Below are positions 11,013 to 21,040 of a DNA stretch of 64,000 nt, piece by piece. Both the position numbers and the translations under genes were made by a program. A model generated the notes under the pieces. It was not told the origin of the DNA. It ran no database searches and saw only the letters and a program-made list of their open reading frames with translations. Position 1 is the stretch's first letter; each line of letters begins with the position of its first letter. This DNA comes from Leptidea sinapis (taxonomy: Eukaryota > Arthropoda > Insecta > Lepidoptera > Pieridae), in contig NC_066304.1 of the NCBI RefSeq assembly GCF_905404315.1, positions 5,580,001 through 5,644,000 on the forward strand, read 5' to 3'.

Positions 11013-11107
11013 TTATCTGTACAGTGACTAAAATTCTTCTTAATTGAGTCTGAGTGTAAATGTAACATTTAGTTATTAGTATATATTTAATTTAATTTTA
11101 CAAATGA

Positions 11108-11280
11108 TTTAAGTTTTCTTTAGTGTTAATTCCGCCAATATTTGTTTTTAAACAATTCGACACGTGTTTCGCCTCTACACGAGGCATCCTCAGGACGTGT
11201 TGTCTCGCCAAAATCTGGCACGAGACTGTAGTACTTGAGTCAACAAATATTGGCGGAATTAACACTAAAGAAAACTTAAA
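11108..11280. mobile_element. MITE-like element with perfect 39-bp inverted repeats
   Basis: Arms 11108-11146 and 11242-11280 are exact complements (TTTAAGTTTTCTTTAGTGTT... against its complement). The ~95-bp loop contains CGACACGTGTTTCGCCTC and GAGGCATCCTCAGGACGTGT. The transcript would form a long hairpin. Confidence 0.7.
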
Positions 11281-11339
11281 TCGTTTGTATAATTATGGAT
11301 TTCCTCAAAGTAACGCCTACTTCAATAAATTTTCTTAAT

Positions 11340-11847
11340 TTAATTTGTCATTCGCTCAGTTGTCATTGATCGAGCTTTTAATTAACATTCAATTTTATTA
11401 TCTGGCGGCTTATTGTCGTTGTACAACAGAGCAGCGGCACTTTGTTAGTAGCAAGTAATGTTATTAGCAGTAGTAATTATTGTTACAATTTAGTTACAGT
11501 GTAGCGGATAAATATAGACATTATTCCAATACATATAAAATTCTTAGTGTTTGTTTTTCTGTTAAAAAGTAACTGGGAATTTGGGGTATACTGTCACCAT
11601 ATTGTCCGTCTAAAATCGTGCCTCTTTCAAGCATAAAGCAAGTCTCCTGATGATTCCTCGGGTAGAGGCGATTCACTTGTCGAATTGTTATTGTGAAACT
11701 GAAATAACGCCTGAATAATTTTCACGATTTTGTGTTGAGAAGTAGTGATTGCACATTTCGGCTTCAGTTTGTAAAATCCGTCTATGATCACATACTCGTA
11801 CATATAGCAAGGCATATTAAAATAGGAGCTAATTAATTATGGTTCTA
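11340..11847. other. no recognised feature
   Basis: AT-rich. A 62-codon open frame (11815-11627 minus) has no recognisable motif. Confidence 0.35.
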
Positions 11848-12048
11848 ACATGGAATGAGCTTCCTTGTGCGGTGTTTCCGGGACGATACGACATGGGTAC
11901 CTTCAAGAAAAGCGCGTACACCCTGCTTAAAGGCCGGCAACGCTCTTGTGATTCCTCTGGTGTTGCAGGAGAGTGTGGGCGGCGGTGATCACTTAACACC
12001 AGGTGACCCGTACGCTCGTTTGTCCTCCTATTCCATAAAAAAAAAAAA
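11848..12048 (+). mobile_element. LINE-C 3' end fragment
   Basis: Starts at TGGAATGAGCTTCCTTGTGC (a WNELPC-like codon run), continues through the FPGRYDMGTF stretch and ends with CTCCTATTCCAT and an A-run. This is the last ~200 bp of a LINE with a poly-A tail. Confidence 0.7.
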
Positions 12049-12198
12049 TGAGCAACCTTACTATAATCAATACCAAAGGCCATGCATAGGTCGTACATGA
12101 TTCGTTCAAATCTATACATCTTTACATATAAATAAAATTGAAGTGTCTGTTTGTAATATTGAATAACCTTTTTTTTACTACATGTATATGAATATATA
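12049..12198. other. spacer between two LINE-C ends
   Basis: No feature seen. Confidence 0.3.
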
Positions 12199-12534
12199 TG
12201 TTTAACGTGATTCCTGCCGCCGAATTCCACCTTCGCACGACACGCCACAAGTTAGGATATCATCCCCACCATCTGGATGTGTGGCGGTCCTCCACAGTGC
12301 GGTTTTCAAGGAGCTTTCTTCCTCGTACTACAACGGTGTGGAATAAGCTTCCTTATGCGGTGTTTCCGCGACGATACGACATGGGTACCTTCAAAAAAAG
12401 CGCATACTGATTCCTTAAAGGTCGGCAACGCTCCTGTAATTCCTCTGGTGTTGCAAGAGATTGTGGGCGGCGGTGTTCACTTAACACCAGGTGACCCGTA
12501 CGACCGTTTGTCCTCCTATTCCATAAAAAAAAAA
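12199..12534 (+). mobile_element. LINE-C 3' end with C-terminal ORF remnant
   Basis: 12198-12410 encodes VIPAAEFHLRTTRHKLGYHP, HHLDVWRSSTVRFSRSFLPR and VWNKLP.AVFPRRYDMGTFK. This is the usual end of a LINE polyprotein (W..LP...F.....FK). The 3' UTR ends TCCTATTCCAT plus A-run. Tandem with the shorter copy at 11848. Confidence 0.8.
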
Positions 12535-12592
12535 TTATATACGGAACGGTACATACCCAAACACAGACATACACCAAAATATTTTTTTTTAC

Positions 12593-12779
12593 AATTTTTT
12601 CTGTCTGTCTGTCTGTTTGTTCCGGCTAATCTCCGAAATGTCTGGACCGATTTTGACGGAACTTTTACTGGGAGGTAGCTGATTTGATATTTAAGAAAAA
12701 AAAATTTATTTTAGAAAAATAATGTAGTGTTAAAATAATAATTTATATGGCTAAAAACAACGTTTGCCGGGTCAGCTAG
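12593..12779 (+). mobile_element. Helitron-like short element
   Basis: A CTGT microsatellite, CCGAAATGTCTGGACCGATT, and an end CAACGTTTGCCGGGTCAGCTAG followed by T. Same 3' end as 6427, 46935 and 51457. Confidence 0.4.
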
Positions 12780-13072
12780 TTTTAACAGAAAACTTTAATG
12801 AGGTTTTATTTTGTATCAATAGCAAGAAAACAAAGACCTTTGACTAATTGTTATTTGATATTAGACTGTGATGGACTTATTTAATTTAATTTATCAATTT
12901 GAAATATATTGTACAAAGTTTCGTTAGTTTTAGCTTTCAGCACTTCTCTATGTAAACTTACACTACTCGGTGTCGAACAAAACTTTTGAAAGAGGTATAA
13001 AGTTATCGTGTAAAATTACAATATTTAATTAAAAACATTATATTATGTTAATTCGTACTCAAACAATAGTAC
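12780..13072. other. no recognised feature
   Basis: AT-rich, no open frame of note. Confidence 0.3.
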
Positions 13073-13332
13073 TTTTTTTATGAAAATAAGGGACGTTCAG
13101 CTGATGGTAATTGATACGCCCTGCCCACTACAATGCAGTGCCGCTTAGGATTCTTAAAAATTCTGAGCGGCAGTACAACTGCACTCGTCACCTTGAGACA
13201 TAGGATGCTAAGTCTCCTTTGCCCAGTAATTTCACTAGCTACTTCCCGCCCTTCAGACCGAAACACAGTAATGCTTACACATTACTGCTTCACGGCAGAA
13301 ATAGGCGCCGTTGTGGTACCCATAATCTAGCT
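13073..13332 (-). mobile_element. Rep-R retroposon, copy 3
   Basis: Same family as 2046-2347. Small internal deletions remove one repeat of the GACGAG block and part of the hairpin loop. Confidence 0.7.
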
Positions 13333-13539
13333 TAAATAAGAACAATGGGTTCCTTAACCATTGATAATGATAAATAAATGAAATCAACGTTATATATATT
13401 GTTCTATTAAGATTTATTAGAATTCTCGTTTATCCACCCCGTGTAAAGTGTACAACAGTGTAACCTGGCAAGTGTCCAGTATTAAGTTATCCGGAAACGC
13501 TCAGAAGTAATTGCAAAAGGTTGTTGCAATGTTAATGAA

Positions 13540-13862
13540 ATCGATAGAAAAACGGTCAGCTCTACTATGTATTACCAAGTATATTAAATGCATTACCTAA
13601 TGATCTAATAGATATATATCTGCAAAAGAAAAATTTCAAAGAAAAGCTAAAAAAATACTGTCTAGAAGCTAATAACCAGGAATACCTATGATGTATATTT
13701 TTAATAATACTACTATATGTTATATTAAGTCTTAAGTAATTAAAACAATTATTGTAATGCGAACTTACCGCTCGCACATAAACCTTAGAGGTTTTGTGAG
13801 TATGTCTTTATTATTATATAGCTTAAGATAATTTTGTTCATTGAATAAATAAATAAATTATA
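13540..13862 (+). mobile_element. LINE-D 3' end
   Basis: Plus frame from about 13562 reads YYVLPSILNALPNDLI, then QKKNFKEKLKKYCLEAN, then a stop: the LP...L......FK..LK.Y end typical of LINE reverse transcriptases. The 3' UTR ends in AATAAATAAATAAAT. Only the last ~45 codons remain. Confidence 0.6.
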
Positions 13863-14219
13863 AAGTTTTGCAGAAATAATATCTGTTATCGCGTGGCGTT
13901 TGAATAGTCAATAATTTATTATTTTGACTTGAATTATTGTGCAGATGTGCAATGTAACGTAAGGCGCAGTGCTTCCAAACTTGGATATATTTTATTTCAA
14001 AGCAATCAAACCTTTCGGGAATTTTGTAGATAATTTATTCCACGAACGTTTGATTGAAACTGGCTGCCGGGCGACGACCGCGACGTGTCAATCTCCTCAT
14101 TACGTCTGCTCGTCTCTAATTAACGTCAGTTTTCATCACTAAAATCCCGATGGCACACATTGGCTGCAGTACATTCGAAAATTTCTATAACGCTGCCTTA
14201 TCAAAACAATATCCTATCC
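13863..14219. other. no recognised feature
   Basis: No convincing open frame. Confidence 0.3.
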
Positions 14220-15012
14220 TGGGGGCCTACTCCTAAAATCGATATTCGATAAATCGTGGCATTAGTCGTGTCGAATTAGTTACATCGTATTCAATGTCGA
14301 AACGATGATTGAACGAACGAAACATTATTCGATATTATCGGTCCTAACCCTACTCTTAGTTGAAAATGTCAGAGACGAATATTCGAATTTCACAAATAAT
14401 CAAACGCCACTTTTACGATAATCTCAACGACACCATCTAGGCTGTCGTTGCTATTATCGTTTCAAGTTGTATAGATATTTTTGCCATACAATATACATAG
14501 TTAATAAATATTATTAAAATAATTATATGTGATTTACTATTCAACAGGATTTTTTTACTACTAAGTTATTTAAGTCATTTTGTTGATCGTTTATGCGTAG
14601 AAATAATGCAAATGGCCGCCTGAGAAATAGGAAGTCGACGAGAAGGTTATTATCCGCGAGTTTTGTATTATTTATTTTAAATGGCCATATTATATTCATT
14701 ACATATTTTTTTAACATTTACATTATGTGTAAATGATACCAAATTGGTGGTGCAGAGTCTGGCATGGTCCTTAGCGCCTAAACTATGTTTTGACTTTTGA
14801 CACTTCACAGCGACAAAGCACAGATAATGTTAAGGTTTGAACATATTACATTCACACTAACATCGTAAAAAAATCAAAATATTAGTCTATGGTAACGATA
14901 AACGATATGGAATTCGAACATTTGTTAGAGTAGGATAGTTGCGATATATTCGGAGTATTATCGTATCGTTCCGAATGTATCGTTGTCGATTTTGCGAGTA
15001 GACCTCCTGTTT
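14220..15012. mobile_element. candidate terminal-inverted-repeat element
   Basis: The left end GGCCTACTCCTAAAATCGA and the right end (complement of TCGATTTTGCGAGTAGACC) pair at most positions. Both ends are followed inward by TCGATA/ATCGT-rich sequence. About 790 bp, no intact ORF, target duplication not resolved. A decayed DNA transposon is likely; superfamily uncertain. Confidence 0.45.
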
Positions 15013-15018
15013 CAATTG

Positions 15019-15261
15019 GCGCCTATTTCTGCCGTGAAGCAGTAATGTGTTTCGTTCTGAAGGGCGCCATAGCTAGTGAAATTACTTGGCAAATGAGACT
15101 TGACATCTTATGTCTCAAGGTGACGAGCGCAGTTGTAGTGCCGCTCAGAATTTTTGGGTTTTTCAATAATCTTAAGCGGCGCTGCATTGTAATGGGCAGG
15201 ACATATCAATTCGTATCAGCTGAATGTCCTGCTCGTCTCATCCCTTATTTTCATAAAAAAA
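15019..15261 (+). mobile_element. Rep-R retroposon, copy 4
   Basis: 5'-truncated at GGCGCCTATTTC, ends CTTATTTTCATAAAAAAATA. The TAAGCATTACTG half of the small hairpin is deleted. Confidence 0.7.
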
Positions 15262-15596
15262 TAACTGTTGATTTTTTTTCATTTTAAATTTATAAAAACT
15301 TTAGCCCAATTAAAATTGGTAATGAGCGACTGTTGGAAGCTACTGAGCGCAATTGTTTCGTTGCGATTTGTGATGAAAAAATACGGCCAGGGATCCTTTT
15401 GTGTGCTTTTCAAAAGACCGAGTCCGACCTACTCTTAACGTTCATTATTGTAGCGTGAAGCCAGTGGCACTCAAAGGTCCAAGGATCTCGAATATCGGTA
15501 CAAAATTTGTATAGAACATTGGCGACGCTATAAGTCTGTAGATTATTAAAGAGAATCTGTGGAGAATCTTTGAATAAAGAAGTATTATAGGTCTTA
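15262..15596. other. no recognised feature
   Basis: No convincing open frame or shared repeat. Confidence 0.3.
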
Positions 15597-15920
15597 TCTT
15601 AATATATATAAATTACGTGACACGTTGTTTGTCCGCGATGGACTCCTAAACTAATGAACGGATTTTAATTGGGATAACTTCATGGAGTGCAGTTTGGTCC
15701 AACTTCAGAGATGGGATAGTTTTTTTTTTATTTGGGACCCATAATTATTTTCTATGAGAGAATTTAGTGACGCACGGTTTGACAGTGAAACAATTTCATT
15801 GTAACAACAGGGAGCATTTTTTGCGAAATACTTCTTGATGTTTTGAAATATTGTTAGCAAATTCCTATAAAACAGTATTTTTTTTATTATCTACAGAACA
15901 ACGTCTGTCGGGTCAGCTAA
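15597..15920 (+). mobile_element. Helitron-like short element
   Basis: Begins TCTTAATATATATAAATTAC after an A and ends CGTCTGTCGGGTCAG-CTAA. The interior (GACTCCTAAACTAATGAACG, CGCACGGTTTGACAGTG, ACAACAGGGAGCATTTT) is repeated inverted at 30707-30965. 5' TC and 3' CTRR fit Helitron ends. Confidence 0.45.
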
Positions 15921-15949
15921 GTAATATATAAAGCGTCAGTAATTTTTTG

Positions 15950-16215
15950 TTTAAGTTTTTTTTTATTAATAAAAAACAAATTTTACATGGAGGTTTCAAA
16001 GTAATAAAAACCATTGAGGTTTGTACAATTGCTAAGTTAGGAACACGAACAGAGTTAAATTAACAAAAGATAAAATAGATCACAATCGTTAGAAATTTAG
16101 GATAGTACTTATAATCTTACAAATAAAAGTAAAAGTACTGGATAAACGAAGCATAATAAGTTGATCGGCGGTCAGTCAAGTCTTAAAAAGTATTCTTTTT
16201 AAATTTTGTATAAAA
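15950..16215. repeat. interspersed repeat, pair with 20775-21040
   Basis: Both copies contain TTATTAATAAAAAACAAATT, ACAATTGCTAA, CGTTAGAAA, AGTAAAAGTACT and GTCAGTCAAGTCTTAAAAAG in order. No coding. 16216-16460, to the right, is unassigned. Confidence 0.6.
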
Positions 16216-16468
16216 TTTGTCTCATTTAACGAGTCGATCAAGTCACGTGGCAATCTATAGTGGGAAGGTATAGTGCTTGTGAGCGCGTTTTGATCAACAT
16301 AAAAGTAATAACCACACTACGTAACGCTACCGAAACGAGGTCGCTCCAGTTGGCAGTCCTGAATTACGTGTAAATCAACACCAAATAATAATTAATTAGA
16401 TGTGGTTATGTATGATTCCTAATTTGAATTTGATGACGATACTTATAACCAAAACAAGCCTTTTCTTT

Positions 16469-16626
16469 TGGTGCTCCCACATTGCCGTTATAAAATGTTT
16501 GTAAACATTTTATAACACCAAAACATTTACTAACAAATGTTAACAATTGTTGCACTTTGTTAGAAACTGTTACATGTTATAAGTGCTCCTACATTGATGG
16601 AAAATGTTTAAACATTTTATAACATC
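16469..16626. repeat. left end of Harbinger with duplicated terminal motif
   Basis: The end motif (GTGCTCCCACATTG followed by AAAATGTTT...AACATTTTATAAC) occurs at 16469-16520 and again, diverged, at about 16581-16625 (GTGCTCCTACATTGATGG). The second may be an old nested end or a duplicated binding site. Confidence 0.6.
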
Positions 16627-16683
16627 TAGTATTGGCTCGCAGTTTGGTTTCGCCTTCTGAGGGCTGAGGACGTCTACACGAAA

Positions 16684-18891
16684 ATGGAAGAAGATTTGCT
16701 CATTGGAATAGCTTTTATTTTTTGTTTAAAAAAGAAGAAAAAGCGCTCTTATTGGATGCGCCAAACGCTAAAAGCTAGAGGAAAATATAGTGCCACAGAC
16801 TATCTCAAGGATTTAGGTATTGATGGTTGCTTAAAAGATTTTATAAGAATGAACAGTTCCGAATTTGAATATCTACAAAATTTAATTGGGGCAAAAATAG
16901 GCAAACGAGACACTACATTTAGAAAATCTGTAAGTGTGACGGAAAGACTTGCGGTAACGTTAAGATTTTTGGCAACTGGTAGCAGTTATAAAAGTCTTGG
17001 AAATGTGTTCAAGTTGTCAGACCAAGTGATATCTATTATCGTACCAGAAGTGTGCGAGGCTCTCAATGAGGTTTTAAAGGAATACATACAGGTAAGTCAA
17101 ACAACATTTTTAATTATTTTTTTATTTACTTTTAATATGATCTAATCTAATCATACTTTAGGTAGGTACCTATCTTACCTTACTAATAATTTTTTTAATA
17201 CTTAACAAACCAAACATGTATTTTTTAATTTTTGATTGATTCCAACAAATCGTTTAATGATTGGGTCGAATCTTGGCTTGATTCCGATAAATTAGACGGA
17301 CTCTGTGTTCTTGCGCTGGTACGAGTATGTGTCCTGGAGTTATCCGAAGAACTGGTTTCAAATGAAGCCGAGGGACTCGGTGCGGTGTAGTATCCTCTCG
17401 AGCTACAGTCAGCATTATTTTCCGAAAAAGTGGATAGATTTGGTTCAGAGTTGTATCCCCAGGAACTACTAGCGGTTGGGTCTGTAAAGGTTGTTGGAAA
17501 ATCATATTGTCCCATTGTCGCATTGTACAAAATATTGTTAATGTGATGTTGAGCAGTATTCTTAGCATGACTGTTTTTTATTTGTTTCAGTTTCATCGAG
17601 ACATACTCTCCAAATGCGTCATTTTCATCCCTGCTTTTTCTAGATTCGTACATTCTTTGTAAAATATTTACAGCTTCTTGTTGTGTTGGATCTTGTTCTA
17701 CTTCAGGCCGTCTTCTTTTCCGAAATGGTTTTGGGGTGGCGAAAGGCGTGCCCGTAGTTTCATCAGTGACAGTATTTCCTGTTTCGTTCAAACTGAGAGT
17801 GTTTTCTGAAGCAATTCTGTTTTCTTCGTTACCCTGAAAGAATAGAACTAAACGATAATTTCAAGTTATAGGCGCGTCAAATTAGCTAAAATTGTAAAAA
17901 AATCTATAACCGCGATTTTCTTTTTCTATTACTTAACAACCCTTAACTGAAATCATATTTTTTTATAGTGTATTCTATTAATATTTCATACTTAATAAAA
18001 ATATCCAATAAAATTTGTTAGAATAACGAGTTATAAATTTATTTTTCGCGCCTATTTCTTAATCTTCTATTTTTGTTCCAGATACCAACAACACCTCAAG
18101 AGTGGCTACACGTGGCAAATTCATTTGAAGAAAAATGGAATTTCCCAAATTGCTTAGGAAGTATCGATGGAAAGCACGTAGCCATACAAAAGCCAATTGA
18201 TAGCGGCAGTGAATATTACAACTATAAAGGATTTTACAGCGTTGTACTTTTAGCGATAGTGGACGCAGAATACAACTTTCTGTACGTGAATATTGGCTGC
18301 CAAGGACGCATAAGTGATGGCGGAGTTTTCGCAAACACAAAATTTCGAAATAAAATTAACGACAATAGTTTAAAAATACCCAGTGACAGCTCACTACCAG
18401 GCAGAAACAAACCTCTTCCTTATGTGTTCGTAACAGATGATGCGTTCCCTTTACAAAAACACTTATTAAAACCTTTTCCAGGACCACAGGATAGCAATTC
18501 TAAGGAAAGAATCTTCAGTTATAGACTGAGTCGTGCGAGGAGAACAGTAGAGAACGCATTTGGGATTTTGTCAGCCAGATTTAGAGTTTTACGAACTACA
18601 ATATTATTAGATCCAGAAAAAACTACTACTTTAATTATGACATGCGTGCTACTGCATAATTTTATAAGAAAAACTGAATCGAGCATGATTTACGCTCCAT
18701 CTCAATACTATGATGGAGATGACATAGTAACTGGTACACGTATCGATGGACAATGGAGATTAGAACAGCAGCAATTAACACCACTTGAAGCATGTGAATC
18801 CCTGACAGATGATGGGAAAGAAATAAGAAAAGAATTCGCAGAATATTTTTCAAATGAAGGGTTTTTGGACTGGGCATCTAAATATTATTAA
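16684..18891 (+). CDS. PIF/Harbinger transposase (DDE_Tnp_4), two exons
   Basis: Catalyses cut-and-paste transposition of the host element in the nucleus. Exon 1 is 16684-17091 (136 codons) and ends CAG before GTAAGT. Exon 2 is 18082-18891, after TTTTGTTCCAG, and the frame is continuous. Total about 405 aa, normal for the family. Exon 1 has a lysine-rich patch near residue 17 and a helix-turn-helix-like region (SVTERLAVTLRFLATG, YKSLGNVFKLS). Exon 2 has the catalytic core: GSIDGKHV (D about 165), VTDDAFPL (D about 255), RRTVENAFGIL (E about 293). It also has the family's LLAIVDAEYNF and GRISDGGVF blocks. The ATG at 16684 is the only sensible start upstream of the conserved region. No disabling change is seen. 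The intron contains exon 2 of the opposite-strand gene. Confidence 0.9.
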
Positions 18892-19240
18892 AAGACGTTA
18901 AAATAAAACTCACCTGCAACCCTCCATCGACAGTTAAACTTGGAATATTTTTGCCTTTAAGGAACATGAGTTTTTTAAATGCAAACCATTTACTTGACTC
19001 ATTAGCTCCTGCACCAGATTTATTAGATTTACATTCTCGGTTAAATTGACCTACGAGTGATCGAATCTTTTTTTCAATTACTTTTTTATCCATATTAAAT
19101 TCACTGGCAATTTCCATCCAAGCATCGTGTTTTTTATTTCGGTCTTTGTAGCTCTCTGACATCGTGTTCCATAGTACTTCTCTTGCTTGAAACATTTCAA
19201 TCAGTTTGTAAACATCATCGTTATTCCAATTACCGGACAT
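17225..19240 (-). CDS. MADF-BESS (Myb/SANT-like) accessory protein of the Harbinger element, two exons
   Basis: Second protein of the transposon. Such partners are known in Harbinger systems to bind the ends and carry the transposase into the nucleus; that role is inferred here. Exon 1 is 19240-18914 (109 codons), ending CAG before GTGAGT. Exon 2 is 17833-17225, after a CTATTCTTTCAG acceptor, frame continuous. Total about 311 aa. Residues ~8-95 are a MADF domain (VYKLIEMFQAREVLWNTMS, AWMEIASEFNM, VIEKKIRSLVGQFNRE, WFAFKKLMFL). A basic patch KPFRKRRRPE near 145-153 looks like a nuclear localisation signal. A BESS-like motif (DENDAFGEYVSMKLKQI) starts near 179. The tail is Ser/Thr-rich. The intron contains exon 2 of the transposase. 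Confidence 0.85.
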
Positions 19241-19538
19241 ATTTTATTGCTTGGCGCACGCGCAACCACTAATACACACGCACAGCGATGCACGCTGACA
19301 CAAAGGAACTGACAAGCGAGACACCACGCGCAGCGACCTGCGTACTCTAACCCCCACCGCACCGCACCGCCTATCCCGCCATCACCCTTATAAAATGTTT
19401 ACAAACAAAAGATAACACATTTTACTAACATTACTAAACATTTTCTAACATGAAAATTTATTTGTGATTAAATGTTTGCTAACAAATGTTTACTAACGTT
19501 ATTAAACATTTTCTAACGGCAATGTGGGAGCACCATTT

Positions 19539-19815
19539 ATCGAATAAGAGGACAAACGAGCGTACGGGTCACCTGGTGTTAAGTGATCACCGCCGCCCAC
19601 ATTCTCTTGCAACACCAGAGGAATCACAAGAGCGTTGCCGGCCTTTAAGGAATGTCGTATCGTCCCGGAAACACCGCAAAAGGAAGTTCATTCCACAGCT
19701 TCGTTGTACGAGGAAGATAGCTCCTTGAAAACCGCATTGTGGAGGACCGCCACACATCCAGATGGTGGGGATGATATCCTAATTTGTGGCGTGTCGTGCG
19801 AAGGTGGAATTTGAA
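19539..19815 (-). mobile_element. LINE-C 3' end, A-tail split by the Harbinger insertion
   Basis: The minus strand shows the TGTGGCGGTCCTCCACA and ACCTGGTGTTAAGTGATCACC order in complement. The T-run preceding it is cut by the Harbinger element, with residual T-rich sequence at 16461-16468. Confidence 0.75.
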
Positions 19816-20037
19816 TGAAAGTATTTGATTGAAGAGTGATATCGAGGATTGGTATCATTTGATATCGGGAAAAGTGTTTAATTCTGAGAATAAAATAGAA
19901 CTGCCACGCCGGCGCCGTCTATCTTATTAATAATAGCAATGAATGATATGATATGATATTTATTTCAGTAAATAGATCTTCGCAGACAGTTTTACATGTC
20001 TTTGTATTACTAGATGAAACCGGCATTTCCTATTTTA
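19816..20037. other. no recognised feature
   Basis: Contains a short ATGAT/ATATG pentamer run near 19946-19958. Confidence 0.3.
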
Positions 20038-20349
20038 CCAGTGGCAAGCTCCTTTGCACCGGATGTCGGCTAGATTATGGGTACCACAACGGTGCCTATT
20101 TCTGCCGTGAAGCAGTAATGTGTAAGCATTACTGTGTTTCGGTCTGAAGGGCGCCGAACCTAGTGAAATTACTGGGCAAATGAGACTTGACAACTTATGT
20201 CTCAAGGTGACCAGCGCAGTTGTAGTGCCGCTCAGAATTTTTGGGTTATTCAATAATCCTGAGCGGCACTGCATTGTAATGGGCAGGGTGTATCAATTAC
20301 CATCAGCTGAACATCCTGCTCGTCTCGTCCCTTATTTTCATAAAAAAAA
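20038..20349 (+). mobile_element. Rep-R retroposon, copy 5 (near full length)
   Basis: Begins GTGGCAAGCTCCTTTGCACC and ends GTCCCTTATTTTCATAAAAAA. Both hairpins are intact. Together with copies 1 and 7 it defines the full unit. Confidence 0.75.
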
Positions 20350-20774
20350 TATGACGAGCCTTGAGATGATAAAAAAAGTTACTCCCAAGTATAAATTACT
20401 TCTCCCTGTTATGTAATTCTGTAATGATAAAGAATAAAAGTGTTTATTAATAACACAGCATATGTTTGAGAAACACGGCAAATTGGCGACCGCAGAAAAT
20501 TCGAGACTTGAGTTATGAAACGTTTTACAAATGAAAATACCTCGCAGGAGATAGTTTTGATGCAAGCAGCAATGAATATAGAGTTCTCGACGCAAATGTG
20601 GAATGAAAACTAATATTATTATTATATTAGCTAGCACCTGAGACTTACTTTACACTTAAATACTTAGGGTTTCAATAAGTTGTTACTATGAAAGATAGGT
20701 TCACTAATAAAAGCATTTAGCATAATTTATATCAATAAAATGATAGAGGTTCTTGTTTGTGCGCGCATCACGGA
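20350..20774. other. no recognised feature
   Basis: No convincing open frame. Confidence 0.3.
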
Positions 20775-21040
20775 TTTTTTTTTATATATTTATTAATAAA
20801 AAACAAATTTTACATTGCGGTTTCAAAGCAATAAAAACCACTGAGGTTTCTACAATTGCTAAATTAAGACTACAACAACAGAGTTAAATTAATAAAAGAA
20901 AAAATAGTTCGCAATCGTTAGAAACCTAGCTATACATTATAATTTTACAAATAATAGTAAAAGTACTTGATACAATTAATAGTTAGCACGATAAGTTGAT
21001 CGGTGGTCAGTCAAGTCTTAAAAAGTATTTTTTTTAATTC
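20775..21040. repeat. interspersed repeat, pair with 15950-16215
   Basis: See 15950-16215. The two copies are in the same orientation and about 4.8 kb apart, flanking the Harbinger region. Confidence 0.6.

Larger units (their letters stand above)
16469..19535. mobile_element. PIF/Harbinger DNA transposon, apparently intact
   Basis: About 3.07 kb. Terminal inverted repeats of ~31 bp start TGGTGCTCCCACATTGCCGT and differ at one internal position. TTT flanks both sides (16466-16468, 19536-19538), a 3-bp target duplication as expected for this superfamily. The ends are rich in AAATGTTT/AACATTT motifs, likely protein-binding sites. It carries two divergent, interlocked, spliced genes: transposase (plus) and MADF-BESS protein (minus). 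No stop or frameshift is seen in either, so this may be a recent or still autonomous copy. It sits in the poly-A end of a LINE-C fragment. Confidence 0.9.

Noticed and set aside
17254..17568. 104-codon minus-strand frame within the Harbinger element
   Set aside because: Overlaps the MADF-BESS exon 2 in another frame; the BESS frame has family motifs and correct splice phase.
18059..18877. Minus-strand frames of 93 and 71 codons at 18059-18340 and 18662-18877
   Set aside because: Antisense to transposase exon 2 and inside the MADF-BESS intron; no motif.
15950..21040. Long direct repeats as LTRs around the Harbinger element
   Set aside because: The pair is 265 bp, diverged, and other elements lie between; ends do not carry TG...CA or a primer-binding site.
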